From: Gemmatimonas phototrophica
GTDB lineage: Bacteria; Gemmatimonadota; Gemmatimonadetes; Gemmatimonadales; Gemmatimonadaceae
Length of the DNA stretch: 16,528 bases
Direction: 5' to 3'
Assembly: GCA_945870175.1 (NCBI GenBank)
Contig: CAMBRJ010000018.1
Span: 1 to 16,528, forward strand
Under the pieces are notes generated by a model. The model saw only the letters and a program-made list of their open reading frames with translations, made no database searches and was not told where the DNA came from. Numbering within the stretch: the first letter of the stretch is position 1; every line of letters begins with the position of its first letter. A program made the position numbers and the translations under genes. Positions 14,526-16,528 of this stretch are shown piece after piece.

Positions 14526-16472
14526 CTACTGGGGTTGCTTCTGGGATTGCTTCGCGGCCACGATCACGGTGAGCGGGATGTACCACCCCGGGTCGACGGA
14601 TTTCACCTCGAGACGCCACACACCAGGCTGTGTTGGCGTGAACTCGAAATCCGCCGTTTGCCCCGGGCCCATCTCGACATGCGCTGGTCGAACGGTCGCG
14701 ACGGCAAGCGGCAGGTCGGCGCCGTCCTTCGCGATGGCCCGCCACTGGGCCACCGTGCTGTCGGTCTTGAGCGTGAACGCGATGCGCCAATCAGGATGAA
14801 TGCTCACAATGCGCAGCCGGTGGGTCTCTCCCACCGTGAGTCGCAACGGAGCGGGCGACGTGCGCCCGTTCACCAGCGCGAAGGGGCTTTCGATGTGCTT
14901 CTCGAGATCGGGGCCTCCCCCACCGGCCACCACGAGATGATCGTGCACGAGATCACGCGGCCCGTCACTCACGATGACCGCGCCGTACATACCACGGCTG
15001 ATCTGATGCCGATCGTTGAAATGCGAGTGATACGGATACGTGCCGGAGCGCGGCGGGGTAAACGCCGCGACGAACGTGTCGTTCGGTGCAATCTGCGTGT
15101 ACACGCGCGCTCCCAGCCCGCTCCAATTCGGCACACCATCCGGAAAGCTCTCGATCTCCAGTCCATGCCAGTGAATGGACGTGGGCTCGCTGAGATTGTT
15201 GCGCACCACGATGCGCACCGGCTCACCCTTGCGGAGTTCCAACACCGGACCGGGCAACACCACCGAGTCCTTCGCCGGCGCCGCAGGGCCGGACTGCAGC
15301 GCGAATCCGAACGCCGTCGCGCCAGTCACGAGCCGCCGCGCCCGCTCCTGCACGAACAACCGCAATTCACGCGCGTTCGCCGGTGACGGCTCCACATAGT
15401 CCGGCGCCGGCGTCACCTTGATGCCGACCACGAGCCCGCGCATCGAGTGTCCGGCGGCGCTGCCCATGCCGCTCCCCGCCGCGTGCGCGTCATGCTGAGC
15501 GCGTGCGGCCGCGTCAGCCTCAGCGGAATCACGGGGAGACCCGACGACGGATGCCGTCTCGTCGGCGTGAAACGCAAAGTGGCAATGAAACAGCCAGTTT
15601 CCCGGTGTACTCGGCAAAAAACTGAAGGTGACGGTGCCCAGCGGCTTGATCAGATCGGTATTCGAAAGATGCTGCGCCGCGCGCGGCACCGGCGTGTCGG
15701 TGCGTCCCGTCCCGTTCGCCTCGATCTGATAGAAAAAGCCGTGCAGGTGCAGGGGATGATGCAGCGCGGTGGCATTGATCACCCGGAAGCGTGTCGAGTC
15801 ACCCTGACGCAACGTCATCGTTTCGCTATGCGGCCAGCCTTGTCCGTTGATGACCGACACTACCTCGAACGGTCTCCCGTTGTCGTAGTCGAGAAACCAC
15901 TCGCTGATCACCAAAATGTGATCGCGCATGGCGACTCCGGGCTCGTCGACCACGATCGCACCGTTCAGCTGACTGTCCTTCCAGTACCGATCGGCCGCGG
16001 TGGTGCCGGCAAACGCCCCCCAGTACGCGTAGGTGCCGGCGACGTTGAGGGCATACCGCACGTCACGCGTGGCACCCGGCGCGAGCTGTAGCGTATCGTC
16101 GCCGGCCACGCCGGCGCGGAGATCACCGATCACCAGCGCCGAGTCGGTGCGATTGCGCAGCGTGAGGATCACGGTCGTTCCGCGTGGCACGCGCACGAGT
16201 GGTCCCGGCACCAGCGGCTGCTTACCGCGTTCCGCAAACGCGAGGATCGGGAGCGCCGGCGCCTCGTTCCCCTCCGGAGCCCAGGCGCTTTCCACGATGT
16301 CGAGATCGAGATGTAGCGTCGTTCCCGTCATGCGACCGGCCGACACACGGTTCTGATGCACGACGGCACGTACGGCGCTCGCGCTGGGCTTCGGCAGCGG
16401 CACCCGTGGCAGCGCGGCGAGTAACTGGGCGTGGAGCACCACGCTAACGACGGCGGAGATCGCGAAGGTCAT
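14526..16472 (-). CDS. Four-domain multicopper oxidase with copper motifs in inverted order
   Basis: A 648-residue protein with four cupredoxin-like domains. Domain 1 (about 85-178) has the shape of a laccase first domain, but its copper histidines are gone (SALVIGDL and YAYWGAF where HWHG and YHSH are expected). Domain 2 (about 185-310) carries the usually C-terminal motifs HPLHLH (H239, H242, H244) and HCHFAFH (H296, C297, H298, H302). Domain 3 (about 405-503) carries the usually N-terminal motifs HWHG (H434, H436) and YHSH (H482, H484). Domain 4 (about 510-640) is again motif-free. All eight trinuclear-site histidines and the type 1 Cys and His ligands are therefore present, but in the two inner domains. 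Family members oxidise phenols, metals or other donors while reducing O2 to water. A weak N-terminal signal suggests export. The ATG at 16472 has GAGGT 7 bases upstream, and an in-frame stop upstream excludes a longer protein. Confidence 0.9.
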   Translation of the reverse strand: MTFAISAVVSVVLHAQLLAALPRVPLPKPSASAVRAVVHQNRVSAGRMTGTTLHLDLDIVESAWAPEGNEAPALPILAFAERGKQPLVPGPLVRVPRGTTVILTLRNRTDSALVIGDLRAGVAGDDTLQLAPGATRDVRYALNVAGTYAYWGAFAGTTAADRYWKDSQLNGAIVVDEPGVAMRDHILVISEWFLDYDNGRPFEVVSVINGQGWPHSETMTLRQGDSTRFRVINATALHHPLHLHGFFYQIEANGTGRTDTPVPRAAQHLSNTDLIKPLGTVTFSFLPSTPGNWLFHCHFAFHADETASVVGSPRDSAEADAAARAQHDAHAAGSGMGSAAGHSMRGLVVGIKVTPAPDYVEPSPANARELRLFVQERARRLVTGATAFGFALQSGPAAPAKDSVVLPGPVLELRKGEPVRIVVRNNLSEPTSIHWHGLEIESFPDGVPNWSGLGARVYTQIAPNDTFVAAFTPPRSGTYPYHSHFNDRHQISRGMYGAVIVSDGPRDLVHDHLVVAGGGGPDLEKHIESPFALVNGRTSPAPLRLTVGETHRLRIVSIHPDWRIAFTLKTDSTVAQWRAIAKDGADLPLAVATVRPAHVEMGPGQTADFEFTPTQPGVWRLEVKSVDPGWYIPLTVIVAAKQSQKQPQ

Positions 16473-16528
16473 ACGCGTACCTCGGTAATGTGCGGATGGC
16501 GGGACTACACTGGAGCGGGCCTATTCCG

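Noticed and set aside
1..16528. CRISPR array, insertion sequence, phage or toxin-antitoxin system
   Set aside because: No regularly spaced direct repeats, transposase or integrase motifs, terminal inverted repeats with target duplications, or tRNA-like segments were seen.

Overview
This is a high-GC bacterial window with closely packed genes, a mix of ATG, GTG and possibly TTG starts, and several ATGA-type stop/start overlaps. The gene content fits a Gram-negative, copper-rich, aerobic heterotroph: a Tat-exported molybdenum hydroxylase, many signal peptides, c-type cytochromes, a PQQ dehydrogenase, an FG-GAP/UnbV protein and a four-domain multicopper oxidase. The combination, together with the general look of the proteins, suggests Gemmatimonadota or a similar phylum such as Acidobacteriota. 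That is an inference from gene content; there is no rRNA or other marker gene here.

Layout. (1) 2-1471 (+): the 3' part of an ABC-F ATPase gene that starts upstream of the window, followed by a strong tandem hairpin. (2) 1578-2180 (+): a 200-residue H-NOX-like protein that appears to have lost the haem-ligating His and the YxSxR motif; a perfect 10-bp stem overlaps its stop codon. (3) 2231-5067 (-): a two-gene operon for an isoquinoline-1-oxidoreductase-like enzyme, with a 2Fe-2S subunit followed by a Tat-exported molybdopterin subunit. (4) 5175-6704 (-): a secreted FG-GAP/VCBS repeat protein with a C-terminal ASPIC/UnbV domain. (5) 6885-7313 (+): a small two-CBS-domain protein. (6) 7338-8939 (+): an exported amidase-signature hydrolase. 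(7) 8960-9571 (-): a YvbH-like bacterial PH-domain protein. (8) 9850-14522 (+): a tight four-gene operon of a secreted protein of unknown function, a fusion of a c-type cytochrome with a PHM/DBH-type copper monooxygenase, a PQQ-dependent dehydrogenase, and a small c-type cytochrome. (9) 14526-16472 (-): a four-domain multicopper oxidase convergent with that operon, only 3 bases away.

The most interesting part is 9850-16472. The fusion protein keeps every copper ligand expected of a peptidylglycine/dopamine-type monooxygenase (HH, H, HxH, Met) and carries its own haem c domain. It is co-transcribed with a quinoprotein dehydrogenase and a second cytochrome. A reasonable hypothesis is a periplasmic hydroxylation-then-oxidation pathway in which electrons from the PQQ enzyme, passing through cytochrome c, replace ascorbate as reductant for the copper enzyme. 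The multicopper oxidase next door looks like a tandem duplication of a two-domain ancestor in which the halves have decayed in complementary ways, so that the trinuclear copper site must be built from the two inner domains.

No tRNA, rRNA, CRISPR array, insertion sequence or phage gene is visible. Long antisense open frames are common because of the GC-rich codon usage, and I treated them as shadows.
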